From: Primulina eburnea
Lineage: Eukaryota > Streptophyta > Magnoliopsida > Lamiales > Gesneriaceae
Direction: 5' to 3'
DNA length: 64,000 nt
Assembly (NCBI RefSeq): GCF_022965805.1
Contig: NC_133106.1
Coordinates: 30,493,913-30,557,912 of the forward strand
The notes beneath the pieces were generated by a model, which saw nothing but the letters and a program-made list of their open reading frames with translations, was not told where the DNA came from and searched no databases. Positions 11,506 to 23,154 of the stretch are shown piece after piece. Position numbers and translations under genes: made by a program. Positions within the stretch are counted from its first letter, which is position 1. Each line of letters begins with the position of its first letter.

Positions 11506-14101
11506 ATAAAACATAAAGAGAGACGAAAGAGAGACGAAAAGAGAGAATGACTTAATATTCAGGTGTAATTTTTATTGAATTCAATCACCTAATTTATAGA
11601 AAAAAATTACAACATATAAATCTTTACATATATTATCTTGAATACAAATCTTTCAAATCTAACTAATTAAAATAATTATCTGCAATAAGAATATATTTAT
11701 AACACTCTCCTTTAGATGATTATTTGCAGAAACAATAATTCGTCAAATATCCATTTGCAAGATGGATGCTTAGAAGCTTCATCGGGACTCAATGATGTCT
11801 CGTTAAAACTTTGTTAATAAAATCCAATGGGAAAAATTCGAACGAAAGAAAAACAGTACATCAATAGATACTTTCTTTAGATGTCTTTCCGACGATAGAT
11901 GTGCCTCGTTAAAATCTTTTCTAGGAAAAACCCAGTGGGACAAAATATTAGTAAGGAAAAAAAGTACGACATCTCTCACTAATTGTTAATTATCTTATTA
12001 AAAACTTATTTTTGAAAAACTACGAGAGAAAAATAATAGACGAGACAAAAAAGATTACAACTTTGACTGCTCCCCTTATGACAAGCATCACTTGAAATCA
12101 TCAACTTTTTGTATTCTAAACTTGTACACTGATTTGCCAAAGTTGATGCATGTTATCATTTTAATTTATATAATGATATGTTCTATTGAAATAATAGTTT
12201 TGGACGTTGAATCAACATCTATTTGACATTTCAAATTCTAAGAAGATTTTCAATACATATTGCTATCAAATTAACACATACATGACAATTGAAAATATTT
12301 TCTCATAACCAATTTTGGGTTAGAAACCCTGAGCTAAGTGTGCTCATATTTCACACGTCATTTATCAATCATTTCTATTGACAATCATTACAAATGGTAT
12401 TTCAAGATAATCATCATTTTGTATTATAGCAAAAACACATTAACAATTATATCATTTTGATCTCAAATAATATGTGAAAACTCATCTTTTAATATACTTT
12501 GTGAATAACACCATCCAAATTGAATTCATTAAATTTTTGGTCAATCACGCTTTTAGCACGTTTTATGTAAAATATTTCATTTAGTACATCAATTTCTTTC
12601 ATAACGACTAGACTCTATTATTATTTTGACATTGAGATATTCTCTCATTTTCTTTAAAGGGGTTCTTCGTTGCTTTAGACGAATTGTATACATTGTTCAA
12701 CTAGAATATTAAGGAAGCTAAATAGCATAATCGATTTTATACACAAGATCAAATGAAATATTTTGAGATTTAAACTTGGAAATTCATGTTTACATTATCT
12801 TACATTGGGACCCATCTCAAAAATATTCTTTTAGATTTTATTTCTTCCCCTCAATGATGGAAATATTATTTTACAAGAATAAAAATGAGAAATTACAGTC
12901 ATAAAAATTTCATTGCTCAAAATATTTGATCATAAGATTTAAATTTTTTCCAAAATATCTACAATATCTTCATGAAATTTATTCTAATGCATTTATCGCA
13001 CATATTATATAACATATTATCAGTTAGCATAATATAAATAACATATATTTCAGATATCCCCAAAATATGATGCATTTATTATCAAAATCAATTGTTTTAA
13101 TAGTTGATTGGAGGCATAATAAACCAACTAAATCAACGTATTTATAATTATAAAATTGATATTTATATTATTTTTTCTAATCAAGCTTGTCTTGATGATA
13201 TATTCTGAAATTTTTTCTCAAAACGTATTTTTGCAAACAACAAGATGCAATTCATGGGCCCACATTATTTATTCATTCCAGATAATATGGGGATTTCTAT
13301 CAACTTGAGCTTATGATAGTTGTATAAAATTTGATAAGTCATAAATAAAAATTCATAAAATTTCCTAGATATTTTGATTAAAAAATCTTCATATTTATCA
13401 ATCCAAGAACTTTTGGCTTCATCATTAACATCTTTGTGCACTATCAATAGTTTTGTGACTATTTATATAATTTGAATGCTGAATCCAATTGATATTCTAA
13501 ACTCTGAAAATTTTTGTATCAATGATACTTTTGAAGAATATTAGCTCTTTAAAACTATTGATTAGCAATATGTTATTTACACCAAATCAATATTGGCATT
13601 GGATTCTAAAATCCATATACGTTAATATTCATCACTATTTTATTGTATCAAGCATATCTTTTCGTTTCATCGTCAATCAAATGATCTTCTAGATCATTAA
13701 TACATTTGTATCAACATACAATGAAAATATAATTTGGGTAGACATCATCGACCTCCACAAATTTTATATCGGGCTTGATGAATATCTCAACGTTTTATGC
13801 CAATTTTATAATTCATATCTTATTTGAGATAATATATTCTTCTTTGTTATCAATTGTGTTCATTGACACTATTACATTCATCTTATAGAATGGATCACAT
13901 TAGTTAAACAACTTTGAATAAACAAAATACTATGACTATGGTATTAGAATTGAGAAATTTAACTTTAGAAATTGAATGTACATTTTCAAATTCTTACATG
14001 TACAAAATATATCTTTCATCTTAAATAACGACATTCAGATCTCTCATGAATGTCTTTCCATATATTAGATTTTTTTGTTCATACATTTGCAAAACATATA
14101 A

Positions 14102-14676
14102 GGCTGTGTTTGGTTGGCTGGATTAGGTAGGATAGATTATTTTATCACTCTTTATCCTGTGTTTGGTATGATTTTTATTTAACCAGCTCAATCCCTCCTA
14201 TAAATGATTAGGTTGTATTACGTGTGATTAAATAATACCTCCTTCTTCCGTAGGATTATTAATTACTCCTCTATCCCTACTCCCTTTTCAATTTTACCCT
14301 TCTTCCTTCACCGCTATTGAACCACCTCGGCTGCCGGACCGCCGCCGCCACCCTCATCGGACCGCCGCAGCACCGCCGGACCGTCGCCCTACCGTCGCCG
14401 CCTCCCTCTTCGAACCGCCAGACCTTCGCCGGACCGTCGTCGCTGGACATTCGCCGGACCGCCACCGCACAGACGTCGTCGGACCACCGCCGGACCGGAA
14501 GAACAAAATAAAAAGAGGAAGGACAATTTTTTCCTTTCATCAAAAATTTCAAAATTATCCTACACTTAAAAATCTTACCAAACATACTACCATATATTAC
14601 ATTTCTACGACAATCATTTTCTTTATCATTTACATACTAATCATTAGTTTATTTTATCCTGCAACCAAACACAGCC
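14102..14676. mobile_element. PIF/Harbinger-like non-autonomous element with GC-rich core
   Basis: Termini are GGCTGTGTTTGGTTG at 14102 and CAACCAAACACAGCC ending at 14676, perfect 15-bp inverted repeats, flanked by TAA on both sides (14099-14101 and 14677-14679), as expected for the 3-bp TWA target duplication of PIF/Harbinger. The 575-bp element encodes no transposase. Its core (about 14310-14510) is strikingly GC-rich with repeated GCCGGACCGTCGCC-like units. Overlapping ORFs on both strands there look like low-complexity artefacts. Confidence 0.8.
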
Positions 14677-14679
14677 TAA

Positions 14680-15455
14680 AACAACAATATGTAATACAAT
14701 ATTTTATTATTTATCAGCACTTTAAAATAAAGATAATTTTAATGAAATAATTTTGACTTTTGAGACTAGTAAAAAGTGTATTCACACTCAAAATTTAATC
14801 AAAATTTAGGAAATAAAGATTTAACAACCCAACATGTTCTTAAATAAAAAAAAAATCCCAAATCAAAAAATTATCACAAAATTGCATAATAAATTAAAGT
14901 AATATCCCATGAAATATATTGATAGAATACATTATCAAAATTTATAAATTATTTATATCACGGAATAATTTATGTGAATCAAAATAAATACATGTTAGAA
15001 TTTCTTAAAATTTAATTGAATCTATTAATTCACCATAAAAATTCAAGGCATGTTAGGGAATAACATAAGAATGGTGAATAATATGCAATGAAACATAGAC
15101 TTGAAAATCAGTGACAGTGGATGAGAAATACATGAATGTTCAAAACTCAATTTACTGTCATGATAGTGCATAGACTACCATAAGCGTCAATATTTAATAT
15201 AGACGATGATTATATATTCATTGGGTTTACAATTTTATTTTTATTAATGACGTTGTGATCTCACTGTCATATATTCTCTTTCAAAGATCGTGGTCTCACT
15301 GCAACATACTCATATATATTTTGTCAAATAACATATGTTGTTCATCATTGAACATGGCGTCACTACAAATAATAAAATAGTGACTAATGATATATCATGC
15401 ATTTTCTTTTGATAGATGTTAGATCATTAGTCACATTATTTAGGAATATAAATAA
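14680..15455. other. Decayed retroelement interior, no gene seen
   Basis: AT-rich remains of the host element between the Harbinger-like and TRIM insertions; no open frame or terminal structure. Confidence 0.35.
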
Positions 15456-15460
15456 TTTCA

Positions 15461-15810
15461 TGTTGGGTGCAATAATTGTCCTTGCTTGGTAGAGCGATCG
15501 AACCGTGGTGCTTGAGCTGCTGTGCGGTTTAAAAGATTTGAGTTGCACCATTACTACTAGCTATAGCTTTTGGTAAAGCGGTAAGCACTCGGTCCTACAA
15601 TTGGTATCAGAACCAAGGTCACGGGTTCGATTCCCTTTGATTGCAAGGAATGCAATTATTGGGAGAGAGATTGTTGGGTGCAATAATTGTCCTTGCTTGG
15701 TAGAGCGATCGAACCGTGGTGCTTGAGCTGCTGTGCGGTTTAAAAGATTTGAGTTGCACCATTACTACTAGATATAGCTTTTGGTAAAGCGGTAAGCACT
15801 CGGTCCTACA
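15461..15810 (+). mobile_element. TRIM (miniature LTR retrotransposon), complete
   Basis: Two 139-bp LTRs (15461-15599 and 15672-15810) start TGTTGGGTGC, end GGTCCTACA and differ at one position (CTAGC versus CTAGA). The 72-bp interior begins with a primer-binding site ATTGGTATCAGAACC (initiator-tRNA-Met type) and ends with the purine tract GGGAGAGAGAT. TTTCA flanks both ends as the 5-bp target duplication. The interior also contains GGTTCGATTCC, a perfect Pol III B-box, with tRNA-like context. It has no coding capacity and must be mobilised in trans. The single LTR difference implies a recent insertion. Confidence 0.92.
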
Positions 15811-15977
15811 TTTCATGTAATGCCCGAGAAATTATCACTGTTGATCAAGGCTTATTGAGTTATAAGTTAACGTGATTACGAAAGGGCCAACGGAGACACG
15901 ATTTAAGATAATGTGTGGCCATTTATTTTGAATTTCAGAGTGTGTTGCCGACGCAACACCACACCTGCGGCCTTGCA

Positions 15978-16192
15978 TGTACCGCACCCGCGGTGCATGG
16001 ACAGAAACTTGGTCAGTTTTAGCGAAGCAGGACCGCACCCGCGGTGCGAACAAGACCGCACCCGCGGTGTAAGACCGCACCCGCGGTCTTGACATGTACC
16101 GCACCCGCGGTCATGTAATTTCGGAACAGATAAGATTGCCGAAGCTTGAGCGCACCCGCGGTCTTACACCTACCGCACCCGCGGTGCAACGT
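15978..16192. repeat. Seven near-palindromic CGCACCCGCGGTGC motifs in the LTR
   Basis: Copies of ACCGCACCCGCGGT with variable 3' ends (GCATG, GCGA, GTAA, CTTG, CATG, CTTA, GCAAC) at irregular spacing of about 20-50 bp, all upstream of the TATA-like box. CCGCGG is self-complementary, so each motif reads nearly the same on both strands. Confidence 0.85.
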
Positions 16193-16969
16193 GTTTTGCA
16201 AAGAATGCGCCACCTCTTGACATGCATGCACTGATATATATAGATTGTAATCCATTCGAAATTCATTGAGAAAAGGGAAGAAAAGGGTCTGAAGAAGAAA
16301 GGAGAAAATCCTTACGCCTTTTTCTAGAAATCCGTCCGTCTGATTTCGAATCCGACTTCGGTATTGAGTTCCTATCGACGTAGGCTACAACTGGACGTAA
16401 GTTTTACTACGTTTTTACATGTTTTAGAATTATGATATTGTCAGAATTGAATGGAACGTATATATGTTGTTCTTGACATAGTAAACAGCATAGAATCGAA
16501 GTCAGATTAAGAAACGGACTGATTATGGAATTGTTATGATTTTCGGAGTAGTTTTGGAGTCGACTTGATATCAGAATGTAATTATCATCGATTATGAGAT
16601 ATTAGAATTGATATCTGAATGATATGATAGGGCTGAATATATTGAGACTATGATGTTATGTTGTTGAAACAGAATTTGATTGAATTCTGTTTGTATCCAG
16701 TATTAATTGAGTGGTGTATTGATACCATACCCTCGATATTGTTATTGTCAGACTAAGTATTGACAGGCTTGGGGTTCGAGACTTCGACAGAGCCAGGGTA
16801 TCAGAAAGAAAGGTATAAATTAATGTTGTGTTGGGATTGCACAACTCGAGGAAGGTTTGACTCGAGTTTCTCCTAAATCACATACTTAGTTTATTACATT
16901 GATTCTTGTAATTGATGAGATTGATGATTGTACTCTATTGATTTATAGCCACTGTATGTAATGACTGCT

Positions 16970-17265
16970 GATTCGCTAGTCATTGATTGAGTTGCTTAGA
17001 TACTGACTGTATGTATTGATTACTGAGTCGTTGAGTCATAGGCTGATTCGCCTAGTCATCGGCTGATTTGTCAGGTTATTGACTGATTCGTCTTATTATA
17101 GGCTGATTCGCCTAGTCACCGGCTGATTCGTCTGGTGATTGACTGATTCGTCTAAACTTAAGCTGATTCGCTTAATTACAGGCTGATTCGTCTGGTATTG
17201 GCTGATTCGCCTAATTCTTGACTGATTCGTCAATTCTGCGGCTGATTCGCCCAGACACTGGAGAT
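16970..17265. repeat. 19-20-bp minisatellite GGCTGATTCGCCTAGTCAT
   Basis: About a dozen imperfect tandem units with invariant CTGATTCG and a variable linker, inside the transcribed part of the solo LTR. Units alternate between GGCTGATTCG and GACTGATTCG. Confidence 0.85.
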
Positions 17266-17888
17266 ATTAATTATATCGATGCCGTTTAGGGATTGATTCA
17301 TTCCTATCGACTGAGATTTGTTATAATCACCTATATCCAGACATCGGGATCCCTAGGATAGAGTTGAGTCGAGTCTGAGACGACGCGTCGGTTGAGTTGA
17401 GTCTGATATGACATGTTGATTTACATTGTTTATGCCATTCATGATTATTGAATGTTTGATATGAATTTATGTTTCTGATTTGAGACATGTTATGAATACT
17501 TCGTATATGCTTTTATATGACTGCATGTTTATATTGTTTATACTGGGATATTTATATCTCACCGGAGTTATCCGTTGTCTTGTTTTGTATGTGTGCATGA
17601 CAACAGGTGGGGCTGGATCAGGGTCAAGAAAAGGATGAGAGAAGATTAGATAGCGTGGAGATCCGGGCTTCGAAGCAACATAGGATTCAGCACTGATATG
17701 TAGTTGAACCTAGTTGAAGTCTTGTAGATAATGCAAGATTTGTATGTTAATGTTTAATATGTAATTTGAGTAAATTACATTACGTTTCCGCTTTGTTTAA
17801 AAAAAAAATTTAGACCCTGTTTTATAATTGATTAATTAGTCCCAAACATGATTAAGAACTTGATTAGCGTCCGAGTCCCCACATTTCA

Positions 17889-18430
17889 GATCTTATGTTG
17901 ATATTTTTTAAGAAATTGTAATAAATATCTCGATTCATAGTATCCTTAAAAAAATATTCAACCAAAAGATCATTAAATTAATACTCCTCAAGAATCTTGT
18001 CAAGTCTTGGAGATTATATAAATATTCTTCATAAATATCAACAAATCTTTGATATTTTGATCAATATTTCTTTATAAATATTGATATATTTTGATATAAA
18101 TCTATCTTTCAATCATATTCATAGATCTTAGATTTATTATCATATTTCAATCATGAATCTCTTTAGATTCTCAATATTTAACCTTATATCGTATCTTAAT
18201 AATGAATTTCTCTCAATATAAAATTATGTTACATTACTTTAGAGCCATCAACATAATGATATTTCATGGGAACCAATATATCAATAATTATAATTGTGCT
18301 ACTTCCAGAACACTAACAAATATATCATAAAATTGAATATTGATGATATGTTGTGATATTCCAATAGCATTAAGAGAATGAGAAATATGTTCATCATCAG
18401 TTGTTTATAACATCATGCTGATAACGTGTT
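17889..18430. other. Decayed retroelement interior
   Basis: AT-rich, with repeated TTGATATATTTTGAT/AATATTTCTTTATAAATATTGATA-like stretches; no gene. It continues the old host element interrupted by the solo LTR. Confidence 0.35.
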
Positions 18431-18560
18431 ATAAACCATAAAAGAAAGAGAGATGAGTAGAGATAATTCATAAAAGAAAAGAGATAATGAGTCAATACTT
18501 ATGTACAATTTTCATTGAACACAATCACTTTATTTATAGGGAAAACTACCCATCCCTGGA

Positions 18561-20400
18561 CCGTCGATTATCCCAAACTATATAGCAATCAAATATAATC
18601 ACATAAGAAAATTTTCGAAAAATGTATAAAATATATCTGAAAGTTTCATTACTCAAATCATTCAAACATAAATTCCATATCATTTCCTCGCAAAAATATT
18701 CATTTAAACTTATGAAATATGATTCAAAAATTTTTTGCAGTCATAAATCGTTTGGCCAAACAAATGATATTATGGATCCAGGTTTGGCAGATAACATCAA
18801 CCCGAAGGCCGACATCCAAAGCCCGCAATCAATCAAAATGATAGAGGCTCCCCCGACTTGAAAACCAAAACAAAAAATCTATAATTAATCAAAGTGGTAG
18901 AGGTGCCTCGACTATGAAGCCGAAACCCAAAATTCCTAAATCGTCACAACTTGCCAAATGACAATTCTCGAAAGGGCTGATATACGACTAATATCTTCTT
19001 GCCATAAGCAATTAAAATGCAATATCAATTTGGGTAGATATCATAATTCTACTAATCTTTTTGTAGTTCCTCAGGCTTTTTAACAAAGCCGAACTCTTTG
19101 AAAATATTGTCAAATCTGAGGTTCTAACTCATGGTTATCTGTTTGACTCTATAGATGGATCTATGAAGTTACTTTAGTTCACTCATATTGATATGAATAC
19201 TTCAGATTGAGACATGTAAATTTCTTCTTTAATGTCACTATTAGGGAACAATGTCTTCACCTATAGATGGATCTATGAAGTTACTTTAGTTCACTCATAT
19301 TGATATGAATACTTCAGATTGAGACATGTAAATTTCTTCTTTAATGTCACTCATTAGGGAACAATGTCTTCACAATCATCTACCGTATTTTATAGTCACA
19401 TCATGCTGCTATGACCAGCATTGTCCTAATGGACTTGAACATTATAATTTAAGAAAACATTTTCCTCATAGCCAATACACTGCTTCTGATTATAATCTCT
19501 TGCTATTGATCTTGTTTTGAAGGTTATTACCGTCTTACCAAACCCCAGTTTTTTTGTAGAGAACAATTCCCTCGAGTGGATCTATAGTGATCATATTTAG
19601 TTCGAATACATAAAGTTCATCTCGAATTACATGACTTCAGGCCATTTAGATAAATCGTCATTTGATAATGCTCATTTGAAGTTTGTGTCTTGCCTGCAAC
19701 TCCGATATTTTCTTTTTCCGGAAAAAATCGTTCAAATCTGAATTTCAAAAATCATAAAACGATAAAATCCCAAGATTCTTCTCCATCAGAGAGGTAAACA
19801 TCTTCCACTCTAAAACGCTTCTGCGATTTTTGTTCAACGATTTCTACCACACAAGAATTGAGCATAAAAGCTAACGATAACATATATGTTCTAATTTTTC
19901 AAAATTTTCCCCCAGTTTTTTATGAATGACTTCAATTTTCCCAATTAATTGTCCATCTCCAGGAGCAGGAAATTGACCGACTTTCCGCATTAGTGGTACA
20001 TAGTGTTGGCCAACTCTACTGTTGCTAAAGTTGAAGCTAAATCCCAAACTCAAACAAAGTATAAGTATTGTTGCCACTGTGCACGGAGGTGAGTATTTTG
20101 CACTTTTTTTTCTATCATTTTGTTTTAACCTCAATTCACCGAGTGACGTATGCAATCATTATTGTCAAGTGCAGTTGAAGTGTTCGCAAAAATGTCCGAA
20201 TATATGGGAAACCATCACATGCTGAACTAAAAAATAACAAATACAACTTGGGAAAAAGGGTTCCGTAATATGATGCTAACATTTACATTTATCCCAAGGT
20301 GCTGAGAAAAAAAACTATCTTTATATTCTTGGATGCAAATAGGAAGAATGAATTTGATCTAATTTAAAAACAGTTGAGTTTTGATTTAATTTTTAGTGCC
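18561..20400. other. Repeat-derived intergenic DNA, no confident gene
   Basis: No coding region could be supported. A 94-codon minus-strand ORF (20155-19871) has a hydrophobic stretch followed by a lysine/glutamate-rich tail, but I recognise no family and see no splice context. A 112-bp tandem duplication lies at 19149-19374. Confidence 0.3.
19149..19374. repeat. 112-bp tandem duplication
   Basis: The block starting CTATAGATGGATCTATGAAG and ending AACAATGTCTTCAC occurs twice head-to-tail (19149 and 19261) with one indel (CACTATT versus CACTCATT); a recent local duplication. Confidence 0.9.
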
Positions 20401-21870
20401 CGCTTGACTTGTATGTTCTTGAGGGTTGCAACTTGAGTGGCCAGAATATCAATAGAACAACTAAAGGCCTGTTATTGATACTGAATTCAGGAAGTTGTTC
20501 CACTCGTTCTGGTTTCTCTCGTCAGAATAACTTGAGATGAGACACATTAAATGTGGGGTGAATGTGGCTAGGGGGTCGGGGGGGTAGCTGTAAGGTGTAA
20601 GCTATGTGCCCAACCTTGGATATCACCGAGAAAGGCCCAAATAACCTTTGATATAGCTTAGGATGAACCTTTGGGCTAGAGTAGTTTGCCGATACGGTGC
20701 CATTTTTACAAGAACCAGGTCTCTTACTTCAAATTGTTTCTCCTTGCGATGGGCGGCGTAGGCAAGTGGGTTTTGCTCCACAACAGTCAGTAATTTACTT
20801 CCTCTCGCATACGGTGGAAAAGTGGGAGAAAATCTTCCATATAATGCCTGAAAAGGGATCATCCCAATATGAGTGATGAATTGTGTTATAGTGGTATTCC
20901 ACTCAACATAGAAGCTAGACCAAGAGGTTGGTTTCTCTAATACAAATTTTTGTGGCTACTAGTGTCGATCAAAATTTCAACTCGGATCTGCTGGTGACTT
21001 GCTGTAATAAGGAAAATGCGGGGGTTAGATGCAGATGTGATAGCATGCAAACTTACCTCTTGTTATTCAAGTTCCCAGTTTGTTCGAAAGTACCCTCGAG
21101 ATCATTAATTCCCAGGAACATCAATATCATCCAGAAGGACCATGAATCTATTCTCGCAACGGTGATTGGCATTATATTTTTCGTTCGCGAGCAAAACATA
21201 GCCCTTTTATCCTTGGAAATACTCCCCAGTGGTTCACCATAGATCGATGATCTGAAACGTTCTTTTAGGGCTACCAGAAAGGATTCCCAATCCGTCAGCG
21301 GCATGTTGTGGTTCGTCCATTGATACCATGAAGCAGCTTCACCCACAAATGGAAGCCCACCGTACACGAGTTGCTGGGGGAATAACATGCAAGGTGAAGT
21401 ACTTCTCAGCTTTGTAGACCCAATTATGCATGTATTTTCCAGTGAATAATTGGAGATGGAACTTGACCCCTTTCATGTAAAGTAGCAGATCGTACCCTTC
21501 GTCCTCCTGTTTGTGATGAAACTCTTCTCCTTCCTTAAGATTGAACGGCGATTCCGATGTTTCTTCTGAAGTCTCTTGCATCTTTTGGGACATCTGCCCT
21601 TCCTCAAATCCATGTGCATCAAATATTGCTCGAGCAATTTGGTGTAACTGGCCAGTTGAGCCTTTGAATGTAGCTTGAAGTTGGTTTTGAGTTGTCGCAT
21701 AGCTTTGATGACGTATTCATTCCTCAGCGTCACCTCTTGAGATGGACAACGAGAGCACCAATGATAGATTATGTTGCAAACTTTTGAGTCTGTGCTAACT
21801 CCCAAAACAATACTCAATATTGGTATTTCTGAATGATCGAAGAACAACCCTATTACATCATTATATATTT
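20400..21870 (-). pseudogene. Degraded Ty3/gypsy element with gag fused to integrase tail
   Basis: Reading down the minus strand: a PBS-like TGGTGCTCTCGTTG near 21755; a gag region with EEFHHKQEDEGYD and LQLFTGKYMHNWVYKAEKYF (about 21590-21400), then EAASWYQWTNHNMPLTDWES and FLVALKERF (about 21340-21260); then, after a gap with no protease/RT/RNase H, an integrase C-terminus with PFQALYGR (about 20855) and FEVRDLVLVKMAPYRQ (about 20720). A frameshift follows, then KLYQRLFGPFSVISKVG in another frame. Stops and frame changes make it non-functional. The pol core has been deleted. Confidence 0.75.
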
Positions 21871-22440
21871 CCTTAATCCCTAATTATTTGCAGCAAAGAA
21901 ACAAAATAAAACTCAACCGTAAATGTAATAGACTAGTTTGTTATCTCCGCATCCTCACTGAAAACCCGACTCCCTTCCTAAGGGACGTAATCCTTCATCC
22001 AGGTGGGTATTTTGCTTCTTCTGGAATGCTTTGTATCCTTTTCCACATTTTGTCCATCTCTCATCATGTGACTCCCTTTTGATGCCCCCCCTTTTGCATA
22101 TTTTAGATTAGATGTCATGAGTTGTATTGCTTTGCTTCCTGTCTTGCTCACTGGGAGTAGTAACTAGTAAATTTTAATGATGGTCATTTCGATTTTTCAC
22201 AAGTTTGTTAAAATGACTTAAATCTTTTTTAAATATTTTATTCCAATACGATTTGTTTGGTGTTTTTCTAATTTAATTTAATTTATCTTACACTTTTTTC
22301 AAAGGAATAATTATGCGATATTTGAGATCAATTTTCAATTAAAGCTCAACTCTAAGAAAAGGGTAAAATGATCGATTTTCTTGCTATTTGATTTTATTGC
22401 TTTTGTTCTGCCTAATAATACGAACTGAAGCATCCCGAAG
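21871..22440. other. Intergenic, probably LTR remnant then mS33 promoter
   Basis: The first part probably belongs to the LTR of the decayed gypsy element. From about 22150 the sequence is unremarkable AT-rich DNA upstream of the mS33 gene. No other gene seen. Confidence 0.35.
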
Positions 22441-22763
22441 CAATTACCAGTACAAATCGACAGCTCTGTCATAACAGGTACCCGATTTGTTCGTGTTTGG
22501 TTTCGGGTTTTAACTCTGTTTTTTTTACTGATTTATGCATTAGTTTCTCAAATTTTGCACCTCTGCTGTTTGATTATATGCCATTGGTGCTTTAGTTTCT
22601 CGAACGTTGCACCACTACTGTTTGATTATATGCCAGTCGAGAGATTTAAGCGGTTTCGTTGGTAATATGTTGTGATTTGCTAAGTTTATTTTATTAATCA
22701 TTATGAAGGCTATCTGGGTTTTGAAATTTGTTGTGAATGAAGTAGGAAATTAATATCCAAGGT
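22441..22763 (+). promoter_or_regulatory. 5' UTR with likely intron of mS33 gene
   Basis: A donor-like AACAG|GTACCCG near 22478 and an acceptor-like AAGTAG|GAA near 22745 suggest a 5'-UTR intron before the ATG at 22764. Supported by splice-site appearance only. A near duplicate GTTTGATTATATGCCA occurs twice in it (about 22568 and 22620). Confidence 0.35.
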
Positions 22764-23154
22764 ATGAGTTTCGGCAGAAGTTTGGGGAGCTTGAAGAATG
22801 TGCTGGCTGATGCAGCATTGAAAGGAGTTACAGAGGCGAGGGCTAGGATTTTTGGTCACGTTCTCAATCCAACGGGGCAAAGGTCTCCCCATAAGATACT
22901 GCGCAAGAAGCTGATCGGTGAGAAAGTCGCTGCCTGGTACCCTTATGATATCAAGAAGGATGATCCCCTCATCACAGCTCGTCAAGAACAAGAGTAATAG
23001 TTCTTTAAACAGTGATTTTGCTATGAAATGATTTTGTATTCCAAATTTTATCGACTTTTGCAGGCGTTTAAACAAACTCGAAATGTTGAAGCGTCGTGGA
23101 AAGGGACCGCCAAAGAAAGGCCATGGAAAGCGTGCTAAAAAGAGCAGCAAATAG
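22764..23154 (+). CDS. Mitochondrial small-subunit ribosomal protein mS33 (MRPS33)
   Basis: Component of the mitochondrial ribosome small subunit. Two exons, 22764-22993 and 23064-23154, join through GA|GTAATA...TTTTGCAG|GCG to give 106 aa, close to the usual length for the family. The N-terminal half reads SLGSLKNVLADAALKGVTEA and RIFGHVLNPTGQRSPHKILR; the middle AAWYPYDIKKDDPLITARQE; the C-terminus is a basic RRGKGPPKKGHGKRAKKSSK tail that suits rRNA contact. No cleavable targeting peptide is obvious, as is common for this protein. The frame is intact, and the splice sites are canonical. The call rests on recognised family features, not alignment. Confidence 0.82.

Larger units (their letters stand above)
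15816..17883 (+). mobile_element. Solo LTR of a gypsy-type element, 2068 bp
   Basis: Begins TGTAATGCCCGAG and ends CGAGTCCCCACA, with TTTCA on both sides (15811-15815 and 17884-17888). No second LTR or interior is present, so it is a solo LTR left by recombination. A TATA-like TGATATATATAG lies near 16231, suggesting + orientation. It contains seven CGCACCCGCGGT-type motifs (15980-16190) and a 19-20-bp minisatellite (16970-17265). The left TTTCA is shared with the TRIM. Confidence 0.85.
11506..18560 (-). mobile_element. Old degenerate LTR-type element, host of three later insertions
   Basis: Related terminal sequences occur in the same orientation at about 11510-11610 and 18440-18550 (purine-rich AAAGAGAGAGATGA blocks followed by ATGAGTCAATA...TTTTCATTGAA...CACTTTATTTATAG). 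Inside the right copy the minus strand reads ATAACACGTTATCAGCATG, the junction seen next to the primer site of some plant copia-like elements. At about 11760-11960 are CTCGTTAAAA...CCCAGTGGGA motifs common in plant retroelement untranslated regions. No pol frame survives, so this is at best a large non-autonomous or fully decayed element. Its boundaries are approximate and the element class is inferred. Confidence 0.45.

Noticed and set aside
14277..14585. 102-aa and 64-aa ORFs on opposite strands
   Set aside because: GC-rich low-complexity core of a non-autonomous transposon; both strands are open for compositional reasons.
15600..15671. A tRNA gene suggested by the perfect B-box
   Set aside because: No A-box or cloverleaf at proper spacing; it is the TRIM interior.
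15461..15810. Cassandra-type TRIM with 5S rRNA promoter
   Set aside because: LTRs lack the 5S sequence; only a tRNA-like B-box is present, in the interior.
16970..17265. CRISPR-like regular repeats
   Set aside because: Imperfect 19-20-bp head-to-tail units without unique spacers, in a plant LTR; a minisatellite.
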